From: Aquihabitans sp. G128 | GTDB lineage: Bacteria; Actinomycetota; Acidimicrobiia; Acidimicrobiales; Iamiaceae | Direction: 5' to 3' | DNA: 64,000 nt | Assembly (NCBI RefSeq): GCF_019048865.1 | Contig: NZ_CP077604.1 | Span: 1,860,001 to 1,924,000, forward strand | Shown: positions 18,584-27,558 of the stretch, piece after piece | How the letters are laid out: each line of letters starts with the position of its first letter | How positions within the stretch are numbered: the first letter of the stretch is position 1 | Notes under the pieces: generated by a model | Seen by the model: only the letters and a program-made list of their open reading frames with translations | What the model was told of the DNA's origin: nothing | The model's database searches: none | Position numbers and translations under genes: made by a program

Positions 18584-20083
18584 TCAGTCGCCGTTGTACT
18601 TGGTGATGACCTCGTCGATGTCGGCCTGGGCCTTGGCGAGGGCGTCCTTCGGGTCCTTCTTGCTGAACAGCACGCCCTCCATGGCGCCACGCACGGCGTC
18701 CTGGAACTGGGTGAACGGGCCGAGCAGCGGGCCGGCGGCATCGGGATCGGCGGAGGCGAGCTGCTCCACGGCCGGCTTGAGCAGCAGGCCGTCGAGCGCC
18801 GTGTTCTGGTACTTCTTCACCTCGGGGTCGTCGGCGATGGCCTTGAGGGTGGGCAGGTAGCCGCCCTTGATGTGCCAGGTGCGGGCGTTGTCCTCCTGGA
18901 GCATGAACTTCATGAACTCCCAGGACGCCGCCTGCTGGGCCGGCGAGCCGGTGTTCATCATGTAGAAGGCACCGCCGGAGGCGTAGACCTTGCCGGGGGC
19001 CTCCACGCCGGGGAACGCCCCGGAGGCCGGGACCACCTTCGACGTGTCGATGGCGCTGGCGTCGAAGTCGATGCCGGCGTCCTCGGCGGTGAGGTCGCCA
19101 CCGAGCACCTGGGCGATGGTGCCCGAGGCGGTGGAGGTCTCGATGACCATCGAGCTCTGGCCGGTGACCAGCGAGAGGTAGTGGTCGATGCTGCCGTCGG
19201 TCACCGGGAAGGGGTTGAGCAGCCCGTCCTTGTTGGCCTTGTCCAGCTGGCTGAGCACGCCCTGCATGGCCGGCGTGTTGAAGGTGGCCTTGGTGGCGAC
19301 CTTGGTCCGGCCGTTGTCGTTGTTGAGCACGTCCTCGCCGATGCCGGCGGCCCAGGTGTCGAAGAACCACTCGTTGGCCAGGAAGGCGAAGGGCTTCGGG
19401 GCGACGCCCTTGTCCTTGATGATCTTGGCGTCGGCGATGGCCTCGGCGATGGTGGTGGGCGGCTTGTTGGGGTCGAGCCCGGCCTTCTGGAAGTGGATCT
19501 TGTTGTAGTAGATGACCGGCGTCGAGACGTTCATGTAGGCGGGCCACAGCACGTCGTCGACGGAGTAGGACGCCCGGGCCGACGGGATGATCGACTTGAT
19601 GTCGAAGTCGTCGGCCTCCATGCAGGACTGGGCCGGGAGCACCTGGGCCTTGTCCACCAGCTCGCCGAGCATGGTGTCCTCGAGGTACTGCATGTCCGGC
19701 ACCTGGTCCGGCGTCGCCGAGGCGTTCTCGTACTTGCGCAGGCCCTCGGCGTAGGCGTTGCCCTGGTTGTTGGCCTTGACGACGACCTTGTCCTGGCTGG
19801 CGTTGAAGCGCTTCACCATGTCCTCGAGCACGTCCGAGGGCGGCGAGACCAGCCCGGAGAACCAGAGGTCGACGTTGACCTTGCCCTTGGCCTTCTTCAG
19901 GGCGTCGAGCGGGCAGGTGGGCAGCTTGGAGTCGGTGCCACCGGACTCCTCGCGGCCACCGGAGCCGCCCGAGCTGGGCGGGGCGCCGCAGGCGCCGAGC
20001 ACCAGGCCGGCGGCCACCAGCGAGCCGACGAGGCGGCGCGGGCGGTGGGTGCGTCGGGACGACCGACGGGTGGTGGGTGACAT
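18584..20083 (-). CDS. ABC sugar-type extracellular solute-binding lipoprotein
   Basis: A 499-residue family 1 binding protein. The lipoprotein signal ends LVGSLVAAGLVLGAC, placing the lipid-carrying Cys near residue 32, followed by a Gly/Ser linker. The mature domain has typical features of MalE/UgpB-like proteins (VNVDLWFSG, YYNKIHFQKAGLDPN, SSMVIETSTASG, GGAFYMMNTGSPAQQAASWEFMKFM). It captures a sugar, oligosaccharide or glycerol-phosphate ester outside the membrane for the two permeases just upstream. It is the last gene of a four-gene operon (ATPase, permease, permease, binding protein), 20 bases after the second permease. The substrate is not predictable. Confidence 0.9.
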   Translation of the reverse strand: MSPTTRRSSRRTHRPRRLVGSLVAAGLVLGACGAPPSSGGSGGREESGGTDSKLPTCPLDALKKAKGKVNVDLWFSGLVSPPSDVLEDMVKRFNASQDKVVVKANNQGNAYAEGLRKYENASATPDQVPDMQYLEDTMLGELVDKAQVLPAQSCMEADDFDIKSIIPSARASYSVDDVLWPAYMNVSTPVIYYNKIHFQKAGLDPNKPPTTIAEAIADAKIIKDKGVAPKPFAFLANEWFFDTWAAGIGEDVLNNDNGRTKVATKATFNTPAMQGVLSQLDKANKDGLLNPFPVTDGSIDHYLSLVTGQSSMVIETSTASGTIAQVLGGDLTAEDAGIDFDASAIDTSKVVPASGAFPGVEAPGKVYASGGAFYMMNTGSPAQQAASWEFMKFMLQEDNARTWHIKGGYLPTLKAIADDPEVKKYQNTALDGLLLKPAVEQLASADPDAAGPLLGPFTQFQDAVRGAMEGVLFSKKDPKDALAKAQADIDEVITKYNGD

Positions 20084-20103
20084 GGGATCCCTCTCGGAGT
20101 GGG

Positions 20104-21384
20104 TCACTTCACCGCGCCTGCGGTGAGGCCACGGATGATCTGGCGTTGGAAGGCGATGAGCAGGACGATCACCGGCACCGACGCCACCAGGGCGGCGGCG
20201 ATGGCCTGGTTGGCGTTGGCCACCTCGCCGGCGGAGACGAAGCGCAGCTGGATCTGCAGGGTGTTGAACGAGTTCTCCGAGATCACGGCCCGTGGCCACA
20301 GGTACTGGTTCCAGGCCTGCAGCGCCGAGATCACGGTGAACGAGGCGATGACCGGCCGCGTGAGCGGCACCGCGAACTTGGTGAGGAACGACACGTGGCC
20401 GTAGCCGTCGAGCCGGGTGGCGTCCTGGATCTCGCTGGGCAGGCCTCGGAAGCCCTGCCGGATGAGGAACGTGCCCAGGGCGGTGGCGCCGAAGGGCAGC
20501 ACCAGGGCCTGCATGGTGTTGGTCCACTCGAGCTGGCGGATGGTGGCGATGTTGCCCACCAGGGTCACCTCGAGGGGCAGCAGCAGGGTGGCCATGAACA
20601 GGGCGAACAGGATCCGCTTGAACGGGAACCGCAGGAACACGAAGGCGTAGGCCGACATGATCGACGTGGTCACCTGCAGCACGGTGATGAGCACGGCCAT
20701 GATCAGGCTGCGGAACATGGCCGAGCCGAGGTCGTAGCGGCCCCACGAGGTGGTCCACACCTCCGGGCCCACGAAGATGACCGCGGTGCCCACCAGGCCG
20801 AAGGCGGTGAACGCGCTCTGCACCAGGGCGTAGCCGACCTTGCGCCGGCCGCCGTCGAGGTAGCCCCACAGCTGGGTGGCGAACACCGCCACCATGGCCG
20901 CGAGCACCAGCCACTGGCTGCGACCGTCGGCATCGTGGAGCGATGCGAAGGCCGGACCGGTGGCCACGGCCAGCACGACGGTGCCACCGAGGATGGCCAC
21001 CAGGCGGGCCGGCGTGAGCAGCTGGCGCCACCGGGTCCACGGCAGGTCGGCCGCCACCTTCTGGAGCCAGGCGAAGAGGAACAGCACCACGAGGGTGCGG
21101 CCCACCAACGAGACGGGACCGCCGGTGAACCAGGTCCGGTCCTTCCACGCGATCTCCACCGGGTACGGCGGGCGACCCTTGTTGACCCACTGGAACGGAG
21201 GCGTGAGGGCCTGGCGCAGCGTCAGCAGCAGTGGGCCGATGACGATGGCCGCGAGGGCCACCAACATGGCGTACTGCCAGACCTTGCTCAGCAGCTGGCG
21301 ACGGCTGGAGTGGCCGGTGGCCACCCGCACGCCGCGCGACGCCTCGGTGTCGGCGCCCACCGGGGTGAGGTCATTCGTCGCCAT
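20104..21384 (-). CDS. ABC sugar-type permease (MalG/UgpE-like), enlarged N-terminal half
   Basis: A 426-residue inner-membrane permease. The EAA loop that docks the ATPase is QDATRLDGYGHVSFLTKFAVPLTRP (near residue 330). Normal family members have about 280 residues; here about 140 extra residues with two or three added membrane segments (about 95-200, including QLLTPARLVAILGGTVVLAVA and LVLAAMVAVFATQLWGYLDGG) are inserted after the first helix. It pairs with the permease upstream, which it overlaps by 14 bases. Confidence 0.88.
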   Translation of the reverse strand: MATNDLTPVGADTEASRGVRVATGHSSRRQLLSKVWQYAMLVALAAIVIGPLLLTLRQALTPPFQWVNKGRPPYPVEIAWKDRTWFTGGPVSLVGRTLVVLFLFAWLQKVAADLPWTRWRQLLTPARLVAILGGTVVLAVATGPAFASLHDADGRSQWLVLAAMVAVFATQLWGYLDGGRRKVGYALVQSAFTAFGLVGTAVIFVGPEVWTTSWGRYDLGSAMFRSLIMAVLITVLQVTTSIMSAYAFVFLRFPFKRILFALFMATLLLPLEVTLVGNIATIRQLEWTNTMQALVLPFGATALGTFLIRQGFRGLPSEIQDATRLDGYGHVSFLTKFAVPLTRPVIASFTVISALQAWNQYLWPRAVISENSFNTLQIQLRFVSAGEVANANQAIAAALVASVPVIVLLIAFQRQIIRGLTAGAVK

Positions 21385-22279
21385 AGTGGACCCTCCGCTC
21401 GAGGATGACGAACTGCAGGAGCGTGACCACCAGGGTCACGACGAACAGCCCCACGGACATGACCGCGCTCTGGCCGTAGTCCTGGGACAGCTGGAAGATC
21501 TTGAACACCAGCGTCTCCGACGAGCCCGACGGGCCGCCCTTGGTGATGATCTCGATCTGGGCGAAGGCCTGGAAGCCGAAGATCACCAGGATCACCAGCA
21601 GGAACAGCAGGACCGGCGAGATCAGCGGCAGCGTGATCCGGAACAGGCGCCGGATGGGCCCGTAGCCGTCGAGCGTCGCCGCTTCGACCACCTCGTCGGG
21701 CACCGCCTGCAACCCGGCCAGCACGATCACGAAGGCCAGGCCGAGGTTCTGCCACATCGACGGCAGGGCGGCGGCCAGGAGCGACTTGTCGGGGTCGGCG
21801 GCCCAGTTGACCCGGAACACGCCGATGGCGGGGTTCAGCAGGAAGAAGAAGATCACCGAGGAGACCGCCACCGACGAGGCGAGGGTGCTCGAGAACATGG
21901 CCTGGAACACCTTGATGCCCTTGAGCCGCCGGTGCGAGGCGATGGCCAGCATGGTGCCGAGCACCAGGCCCACCGGCACGGTGAGGATCACGAAGATCAC
22001 GCTGTGCCAGAGGCCCTGGGTGAACTCGTCGCCGGTGAGCACGGTGCGGTACTGGTCGAGGCCGACCTGCTTGTAGGAGGCCCCGCCCCGCACCGACTCG
22101 TAGGTGCCCCAGTTCAGGAGCCGGATGAACGGCAGGTAGAAGAACGTGGCGAACACCGCGATGGACGGCGCCAGGAACAGGAAGGCCAGGCCCACCTCCT
22201 TGGCGTCGTACTTGGCGCGCCGCTTCCCCTTCCCACCCCTGGCCGGCGGGGCCAGGTCCTGGGAGAGGACGTCGGTCAT
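21371..22279 (-). CDS. ABC sugar-type permease (MalF/UgpA-like)
   Basis: A 302-residue permease with six membrane helices and the EAA motif EAATLDGYGPIRRLFRITLPLI near residue 215. The stretch IEIITKGGPSGSSETLVFKIFQ near 255 is characteristic of the UgpA/MalF side of the pair. It starts inside the ATPase stop (4-base overlap at 22276-22279) and its end overlaps the next permease by 14 bases, so the proteins are made in fixed ratio. Confidence 0.9.
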   Translation of the reverse strand: MTDVLSQDLAPPARGGKGKRRAKYDAKEVGLAFLFLAPSIAVFATFFYLPFIRLLNWGTYESVRGGASYKQVGLDQYRTVLTGDEFTQGLWHSVIFVILTVPVGLVLGTMLAIASHRRLKGIKVFQAMFSSTLASSVAVSSVIFFFLLNPAIGVFRVNWAADPDKSLLAAALPSMWQNLGLAFVIVLAGLQAVPDEVVEAATLDGYGPIRRLFRITLPLISPVLLFLLVILVIFGFQAFAQIEIITKGGPSGSSETLVFKIFQLSQDYGQSAVMSVGLFVVTLVVTLLQFVILERRVHYGDE

Positions 22280-23382
22280 CCGATCCGCTCGGTGGTGTCG
22301 GCGTCAAAGAGGTGCACCTCGGCCGGGTCCACGGTGAGGCTGACGGTGGAGCCGGGCTCGTTGGTGGCCATGCCCGACTGGCGGACGATGAAGGTCTGGC
22401 CGTCGGCCTCGACCGAGATCAGGCACTCGTGGCCCAGCCACTCCACGGCGCGGACCTTGGCCTGGAAGCTGCCGTCGCCGCCGATGGTGAAGTGCTCGGG
22501 GCGGACACCGACGATGACGGGCTGATCGGCGGCGAGGGTGGCCTGCAGCCCGGCGGGCAGCGGCAGCGTGCCCGCACCTGCCACCGCGATCCCGGCGCCG
22601 TCGCCGCTGATCGCGGCGTTGAGGCAGCTCATGGGCGGGGTGCCGATGAACTGGGCGACGAAGGTGTTGTTGGGGCGGGCGTACACCTCTTGCGGGGTGC
22701 CCACCTGCTGCAGCTTGCCCATCGACATGACCGCCACGCGGGTGGCCATGGTCATGGCCTCCACCTGGTCGTGGGTGACGTAGACGATGGTGGTGCCCAC
22801 CCGGCGGTGGAGGTCGACGAGCTCGATGCGGGTCTGGGCCCGGAGCTTGGCGTCGAGGTTCGAGAGCGGCTCGTCCATCAGGTACGCCTGCGGGCGCCCC
22901 ACGAACGCCCGGGCCAGGGCCACGCGCTGGCGCTGGCCACCGGACAGGGCCGCCGGCTTGCGCTTGAGGTAGGGCTCGAGGTCGAGCACCCGGGCGGCCT
23001 CGGCCACCCGCTCGTCGCGCTCGGCCTTGGTGAGCTTCCGGGCGGCGCTCTCGGGCCCGTCGACCCGGTAGGTGCGGGCCAGGAGCGGCGACTCGATGTT
23101 CCGCTGCACCGTCATGTGCGGGTAGAGCGCGTAGCTCTGGAACACCATCGAGATGTCGCGGCGGGCCGGGTCGACGTCGTTGACGACGCGCTCGCCGATG
23201 CGGAGCTCGCCGTCGGAGATGTCCTCCAGGCCGGCGATCATGCGCAGGGCGGTGGTCTTGCCGCAGCCGGAGGGGCCGAGCAGGACCATGAACTCCCCGT
23301 CGTCGATCGCCAGGTCGAGGCCGTCCACGGCGGTGACCTCTCCATAGCGCTTCGACACCGCGTCGAAGGTGACGCTGGCCAT
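22276..23382 (-). CDS. ABC transporter ATPase (UgpC/MsmK/MalK-like)
   Basis: A 368-residue ATPase with Walker A GPSGCGKTT (near residue 37), Q-loop VFQSYALYPHMT, signature LSGGQRQRVALARA, Walker B YLMDEPLSNLD and switch His in YVTHDQVEAM. A C-terminal TOBE/regulatory domain (from about 240; VGVRPEHF) is of the carbohydrate importer type. It is first in its operon, which differs from the common binding-protein-first order. A TAGGGT box lies upstream in the leader and GGGAGGG precedes the ATG. Confidence 0.93.
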   Translation of the reverse strand: MASVTFDAVSKRYGEVTAVDGLDLAIDDGEFMVLLGPSGCGKTTALRMIAGLEDISDGELRIGERVVNDVDPARRDISMVFQSYALYPHMTVQRNIESPLLARTYRVDGPESAARKLTKAERDERVAEAARVLDLEPYLKRKPAALSGGQRQRVALARAFVGRPQAYLMDEPLSNLDAKLRAQTRIELVDLHRRVGTTIVYVTHDQVEAMTMATRVAVMSMGKLQQVGTPQEVYARPNNTFVAQFIGTPPMSCLNAAISGDGAGIAVAGAGTLPLPAGLQATLAADQPVIVGVRPEHFTIGGDGSFQAKVRAVEWLGHECLISVEADGQTFIVRQSGMATNEPGSTVSLTVDPAEVHLFDADTTERIG

Positions 23383-23594
23383 GCAAACCCTCCCGGTGCT
23401 CTTGGTGCGGCAGGACCCTACGGTCCGTCTGCGAACGGCGGATGACGAACAGCCGACGGCACGGTGACCGACAGGCGGGGGTTCGACGGCGTCACCCTAT
23501 GTGGTCCCGGACACCCGGGCGCACGGCGGTGGTCACACGGGATGGGTGCCGATGTCCAGGCGCTACGTTCGCGAGGGCCACGCCCCCTGCCCCG

Positions 23595-24470
23595 ATGCCG
23601 CCGACGATGCCCTCCTCGCCACCACTCCGCGACTCCCAGTACCGGCCGATCGACCCCGTCGCCGCCCTGGCGACGGCCACCGAGCGCCTCTACGCCGCCT
23701 TCGGGTCCGTGCCCTTCAACCCCGACATGGCCCGGTCGCCCGGCAGCGTCAGCGACGCCGACGTCGCCGCCCTGGCTGCGCCCGTCGCCACGCTGCCCCC
23801 GGCGCTGGTGGCCCGGTTCCTGGTCAAGGCCGGCACCACCTGGGGCGGGCCGGACGACATCCGCCGCGTGCTGCCCCGGGCGCTGGAGCTGGCGGCGGAC
23901 CACCAGCTGCCCATCGACCGCGGCCTCATGTGGGCCAAGCTCAGCTGGGCCGGCTGGCCCGACTGGCCCACCTACCAGGTGGTCACCACCCGGGCCTTCC
24001 ACCAGGCGGAGTTCGGCCGCCTCCTGCGGTCCGACCCCCGGCCGGCGCACCTGGCCCACCGCTGGCTGCGCCACGCCGCCGCCGGCTTCGACGACCTCAC
24101 GCCCTTCCTCGTCGACTGGCACGACGCCCTCGGCCCGCTGAACCACCCTGCGCACCACCGCGCCGCCACCGGGCACCTCGTCGTGCTGCTCGTGAGCAGC
24201 CACCTGCGCCCCGACTACCCCGAGACGGCGCAGCTCCTCTTCCCCGGCCGCCCGGCCGCCGCCGAGCAGCTCACCGACTGGCTGAGCGGGCCCGGCACCG
24301 ACCACGAGCTGCAACGGGCCGCCACCGCCCTGGCCGACACGTCCGACGCCCGCCGCGTGAACGTGGCGGTCGAGCGCCTCCGTCGCTTCCGCGCCGCGGT
24401 CGAGGCGGCCGCCCCGCCGGCCGACGCCGACCCCCGCCACCTCCGCTCGGTCGCCGGCACCGACCGCTGA
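23595..24470 (+). CDS. Hypothetical protein (about 291 aa)
   Basis: No family recognised. The soluble-looking protein is rich in His, Trp and Pro, with phrases such as GLMWAKLSWAGWPDWPTYQVVTT and HLAHRWLRHAAAGFDDLTPFLVDWHDALG, suggesting an all-helical fold. There is no signal peptide or clear membrane helix. The start is uncertain: ATG 23595 gives MPPTMPSSPPLRDSQYRPIDPV; a second ATG lies 12 bases later, and the open frame reaches 23442. It stands between the divergent importer operon and the sigma-like gene. Confidence 0.6.
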   Translation: MPPTMPSSPPLRDSQYRPIDPVAALATATERLYAAFGSVPFNPDMARSPGSVSDADVAALAAPVATLPPALVARFLVKAGTTWGGPDDIRRVLPRALELAADHQLPIDRGLMWAKLSWAGWPDWPTYQVVTTRAFHQAEFGRLLRSDPRPAHLAHRWLRHAAAGFDDLTPFLVDWHDALGPLNHPAHHRAATGHLVVLLVSSHLRPDYPETAQLLFPGRPAAAEQLTDWLSGPGTDHELQRAATALADTSDARRVNVAVERLRRFRAAVEAAAPPADADPRHLRSVAGTDR

Positions 24471-24559
24471 TCCTCCGGCCCCCGGCCGCCCGGTGCGAAC
24501 GCTCCCGGGGCACCGGCTCGTAGCGTGAGCTCGGGTCGCCAGCCGGGAGGAGGCCGTCC

Positions 24560-25081
24560 GTGACCGACGACGACGCCGAAGCCCACCTGTTCCGCGAGCT
24601 GTACCCGCCGCTGCGACGCTTCGCCGCCGTGGTCGCGCCGCTCGACGTCGACCCCGACGACCTCGTGCACGAGGCGCTGGTCCGCACGCTGGACGCCCAG
24701 CGCCTGGGCGAGCTCGACCACCCGCTCGTGGACCTGCGGCGCTCGACGCTCGCCATCGCCGGGCGCCTCGACCGCCCGTCGGCGGCACCTCGGTCGGGAG
24801 CGAGCAGCCCGTCGACGAGCCCGGTCGCCGCCCTCGACCGGGCCGACGCATCGGACCGCGCCGCCGTCTACCTCGCCGACGTCGAAGGCCTGCCGGCGGG
24901 GCAGGTGGGGGCGGCCCTCGGGATCCGGCCGACCGCAGCACGGGTGGTGGTGCGGCGGGCCCGCCGACGCCTCGGCGCCGAGGTCCAGGCCGCCGCAGCG
25001 GCACCGATCGTGGTCGAGCTGGTGGACCCCGCAGCCCGGCCGGCGTCCGCAGGTGGCGGCGACCGGGCGGATCGTCCGTGA
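24560..25081 (+). CDS. ECF-like RNA polymerase sigma factor, compact
   Basis: A 173-residue protein with a recognisable but weak sigma region 2 (LYPPLRRFAAVVAPLDVDPDDLVHEALVRTL, residues 12-42) and a region 4 HTH (YLADVEGLPAGQVGAALGIRPTAARVVVRRARRRLG, about 97-132). The linker is short. GGGAGGAGG lies 9 bases before the GTG at 24560. It overlaps the next gene by GTGA, so the membrane protein downstream may hold it in check as an anti-sigma partner. The target promoters are unknown. Confidence 0.7.
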   Translation: MTDDDAEAHLFRELYPPLRRFAAVVAPLDVDPDDLVHEALVRTLDAQRLGELDHPLVDLRRSTLAIAGRLDRPSAAPRSGASSPSTSPVAALDRADASDRAAVYLADVEGLPAGQVGAALGIRPTAARVVVRRARRRLGAEVQAAAAAPIVVELVDPAARPASAGGGDRADRP

Positions 25082-26082
25082 CCGTCCCCGGCCGGTCGAG
25101 CGCCCGCTCCGAGGCCAGCACCGGCGGGGCCCTCGACGCCCGGGCCCGCCGGGGCACGGCGCGCGGCGCCGATGCCGTCCTGGCCGCCGTCCGCGCCGGA
25201 GCGGCGACCCCGCTCCGGGTGGGCGACGCGGCCGGAGCCCCGTGGGCCCGCACCCGGCGAGCGGTCGCGGCGTCCGCCGTGCTCGCCCTCGTGCTCGGGG
25301 CGGCGGTGCTCACCCTGGGCGACCAGGACCGCGAGCTGGCGCTGGCGCTGCCGCCCCGCCTCCCCTACTGCGCCGGCTTGGCGGCCCGGGCCGTGCCGGC
25401 GCGGGGCATCGACCCCGACCTCTCGGTCTACGTCACCCCAGCCGCCACCCCCGGAGAGGTCTCCGACGTGGGCGCCGCCCTGCGCTCGGACATCCGCGTG
25501 GACGACGTCCACCTCGTCGACCGCACGGCCGGCCTCGCCCGCCTGCGGCAGCAGTTCGCCGGCCAGGACGCCATCCTGGCGGGGCTGCGCCGGGAGGCCG
25601 TGCCGGTCTCCTACGAGGTGCGCCTCGCCGACGGCTTCGACCTCGGCGAGGCGGTCGGCTCCTTCTACGCCGTGCCCCACGTCTTCGACGCCGTCCCCGA
25701 GCGGGTCGCCCGGGCCCGCGTGCTGGACCTGCTGATCGCCTCCGGCCACCCCTTCCTCCAGCCCGGCGGCCCGATCGCCGGCACCGACGCCCCGTTCGCC
25801 CGCCGGTGGCCCGACCTCGTGGCGGCGGTCCGGACCCGTGCCCCGGCCCGCGCCGCTGCCGCCGTGGACCGGCTGGCGGCCGAGCTCCGACGTCGGCAGC
25901 GGTCGGCCCCGGGCACGGTGCCGACGCCGAGTGCTCGGCTCGCCGCTGCTGCCGGTGCCCTGGCGGCCTCGGCCGAGCGCACCTGCGGTCTGGAGCCGGC
26001 CGAGTGGGCCGTGTCCGGCGAGCACGACCTCGACCGGGTGCTGAGCGACGCCCAGCTCCTGCCGCCAGGCCCCGGCGGCTGA
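25078..26082 (+). CDS. Single-pass membrane protein with FtsX-extracellular-like domain
   Basis: A 334-residue protein. One membrane helix (about residues 62-80, VAASAVLALVLGAAVLTLG) follows a 60-residue cytoplasmic head. The outer part begins YVTPAATPGEVSDVGAALRSD, then VDDVHLVDRTAGLARLRQQFAG and EAVPVSYEVRLADG, which resembles the extracellular domain of the division protein FtsX, but the four-helix permease core of FtsX is absent. The rest (about 200-334) is helical and unassigned. It is translationally coupled to the sigma-like gene, so an anti-sigma or envelope-sensor role is plausible. Confidence 0.6.
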   Translation: MTVPGRSSARSEASTGGALDARARRGTARGADAVLAAVRAGAATPLRVGDAAGAPWARTRRAVAASAVLALVLGAAVLTLGDQDRELALALPPRLPYCAGLAARAVPARGIDPDLSVYVTPAATPGEVSDVGAALRSDIRVDDVHLVDRTAGLARLRQQFAGQDAILAGLRREAVPVSYEVRLADGFDLGEAVGSFYAVPHVFDAVPERVARARVLDLLIASGHPFLQPGGPIAGTDAPFARRWPDLVAAVRTRAPARAAAAVDRLAAELRRRQRSAPGTVPTPSARLAAAAGALAASAERTCGLEPAEWAVSGEHDLDRVLSDAQLLPPGPGG

Positions 26083-26141
26083 CCCTGGGCGCCATCCGGC
26101 CGTCGCCGCCGACCGCTGCGACGGCAGCCGACCGGCATCGC

Positions 26142-26351
26142 TCAGGAGCGGGCGACCTCGCCGTGGTGCTTGCAGCGGCCGACCCAGCCGCCGGGGCTCA
26201 CCCGGACGGCGAGGCGGGTGCCACAGGTGGCGCAGTAGTGGGGCGGGTCGAGGGTGCGGGCGCAGCCGGCGCAATCGGCGGCCGGCCGGCCGCAGGACGT
26301 GCAGTGCGCGTCGGCCCCCGGGCCGGTGCCCGCCTCGCCCGAGACGGCCAC
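26142..26351 (-). CDS. bsaP: Biotin synthase auxiliary protein (BsaP-like)
   Basis: A 69-residue cysteine-rich protein. Its end, PPHYCATCGTRLAVRVSPG then GWVGRCKHHGEVARS, closely matches the core of the mycobacterial protein encoded after bioB (CxxCG...GW..RC..HG). Extra cysteines precede it (CTSCGRPAADCAGC). In mycobacteria this small protein supports biotin synthase, probably by handling an iron-sulfur cluster. The GTG start at 26351 lies two bases after the bioB stop, so both are on one message. It is easily missed because of its size. Confidence 0.85.
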   Translation of the reverse strand: MAVSGEAGTGPGADAHCTSCGRPAADCAGCARTLDPPHYCATCGTRLAVRVSPGGWVGRCKHHGEVARS

Positions 26352-26353
26352 GC

Positions 26354-27433
26354 TCAGATGACCTTGCCGAGGACGCCGATGGGCATCTTGAGGTCGTCGA
26401 GCATCTGGAGGTCCTCGTCGGGCGTGCGGCCCAGCGTGGTCAGGTAGTTGCCGACGATGAGGGCGTTGATGCCCGAGGTCATGCCCATGATCTGCAGCTC
26501 CCGGAGCGTGATCTCCCGGCCGCCGGCGTAGCGCAGGATCACCGACGGGAGGCCGAGGCGGAACATGGCGATCCAGCGGATGGCCTCCAGCGCCTCGACG
26601 ATCGGCGCCTCGCCGAGCGGCGTGCCCGGACGGGGGTTGAGGAAGTTGAGCGGGACCTCGGCCGGCTCGACCGAGCGCAGCTGCTCGATGAGCTCCAGGC
26701 GCTGGTCGACGCTCTCACCCATGCCGAGCAGCGCGCCGCAGCACAGCTCCATGCCGTTGGCGCGCACCAGCTCGCAGGTCTCGAGCCGCTCGGCGTAGTC
26801 GTGGGTGGTGACCACGCGGGGGAAGAAGGAGGCGGCGGTCTCGAGGTTGTGGTTGTAGCGGTGGACGCCGCCCTCGCCCAGCCGCTGGGCCTGGTCGGCG
26901 GTGAGGATGCCGGCCGACACGGCCACGTTCAGGCCGGTCTCGGCCTTCACCAGCGGCACCAGCTCGAGGATGCGGCCCATGGTGCGCTCGTCGGGGCCTC
27001 GCACGGCGAGCACGATGCAGAACTCCGAGGCACCCAGCTCGGCGGTCTCGCGGGCGGCGGCCAGGACCTCCTCGGTGTCGAGGAACGGGGTGGCCTTCAC
27101 CGGAGTGTCGAAGGCGGCCGACTGGCTGCAGAAGTGGCAGTCCTCGGGGCAGCCGCCGGTCTTGGCCGACAGGATCCCTTCGACCTCGACCTCGGGCCCG
27201 CACCAGCTCAGCCGCACCTCGTGGGCGAGGGCGGCGAGCGACGGCACGGCGCTGTCGGGGACGTGGGCCAGCTCGGCCAGCTCGTCCGCGGTGAGCATGC
27301 GCCGCTCGTCGAGCAGGGCGACCTCGGCGGCGCGGATGGCCTTGCGGGCGACGTCGGCCGCGAGCGGCGGCCGCGACGCCTTGGCCAGGCCCGGACGAGG
27401 CGAGATGGAGACCGGCTGCAGCGTGTCCGACAT
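26354..27433 (-). CDS. bioB: Biotin synthase
   Basis: A 359-residue radical SAM enzyme that inserts sulfur into dethiobiotin. The SAM cluster motif is [13 protein letters not shown] near residue 92. Family blocks [38 protein letters not shown] and [12 protein letters not shown] are all present. The ATG at 27433 is preceded by TAGGGT eight bases upstream, pointing to a near-leaderless transcript. No other bio genes are nearby; the BsaP-like gene follows directly. Confidence 0.96.
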   Translation of the reverse strand: MSDTLQPVSISPRPGLAKASRPPLAADVARKAIRAAEVALLDERRMLTADELAELAHVPDSAVPSLAALAHEVRLSWCGPEVEVEGILSAKTGGCPEDCHFCSQSAAFDTPVKATPFLDTEEVLAAARETAELGASEFCIVLAVRGPDERTMGRILELVPLVKAETGLNVAVSAGILTADQAQRLGEGGVHRYNHNLETAASFFPRVVTTHDYAERLETCELVRANGMELCCGALLGMGESVDQRLELIEQLRSVEPAEVPLNFLNPRPGTPLGEAPIVEALEAIRWIAMFRLGLPSVILRYAGGREITLRELQIMGMTSGINALIVGNYLTTLGRTPDEDLQMLDDLKMPIGVLGKVI

Positions 27434-27521
27434 GGCCCAGGACCCTACCGGTGACCGTTTGCACAACCCCAACCGGACACCCGATCGCCTCGTCGGGGTC
27501 CACGTTCGGCGCAGATGTCCC

Positions 27522-27550
27522 TTGACAAGTGCTCTGGCCAGAGCATTCAC
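27522..27550 (+). promoter_or_regulatory. PadR-gene promoter overlapped by a perfect 16-bp palindrome
   Basis: TTGACA (27522-27527), 17 bases, then ATTCAC (27545-27550) as a weak -10. The spacer holds TGCTCTGGCCAGAGCA (27530-27545), a perfect palindrome, so a bound repressor would block the promoter. The spacing to the ATG at 27559 suggests a leaderless message. Confidence 0.65.
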
Positions 27551-27558
27551 TGGCGGGC

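Noticed and set aside
25078..26082. ftsX
   Set aside because: Only the outer domain resembles FtsX; the four-helix permease core and the neighbouring ftsE are missing.
27434..27521. BirA- or BioQ-type operator before bioB
   Set aside because: No convincing TTGTAAACC or TGAAC...GTTCA palindrome was found in the bioB leader region.
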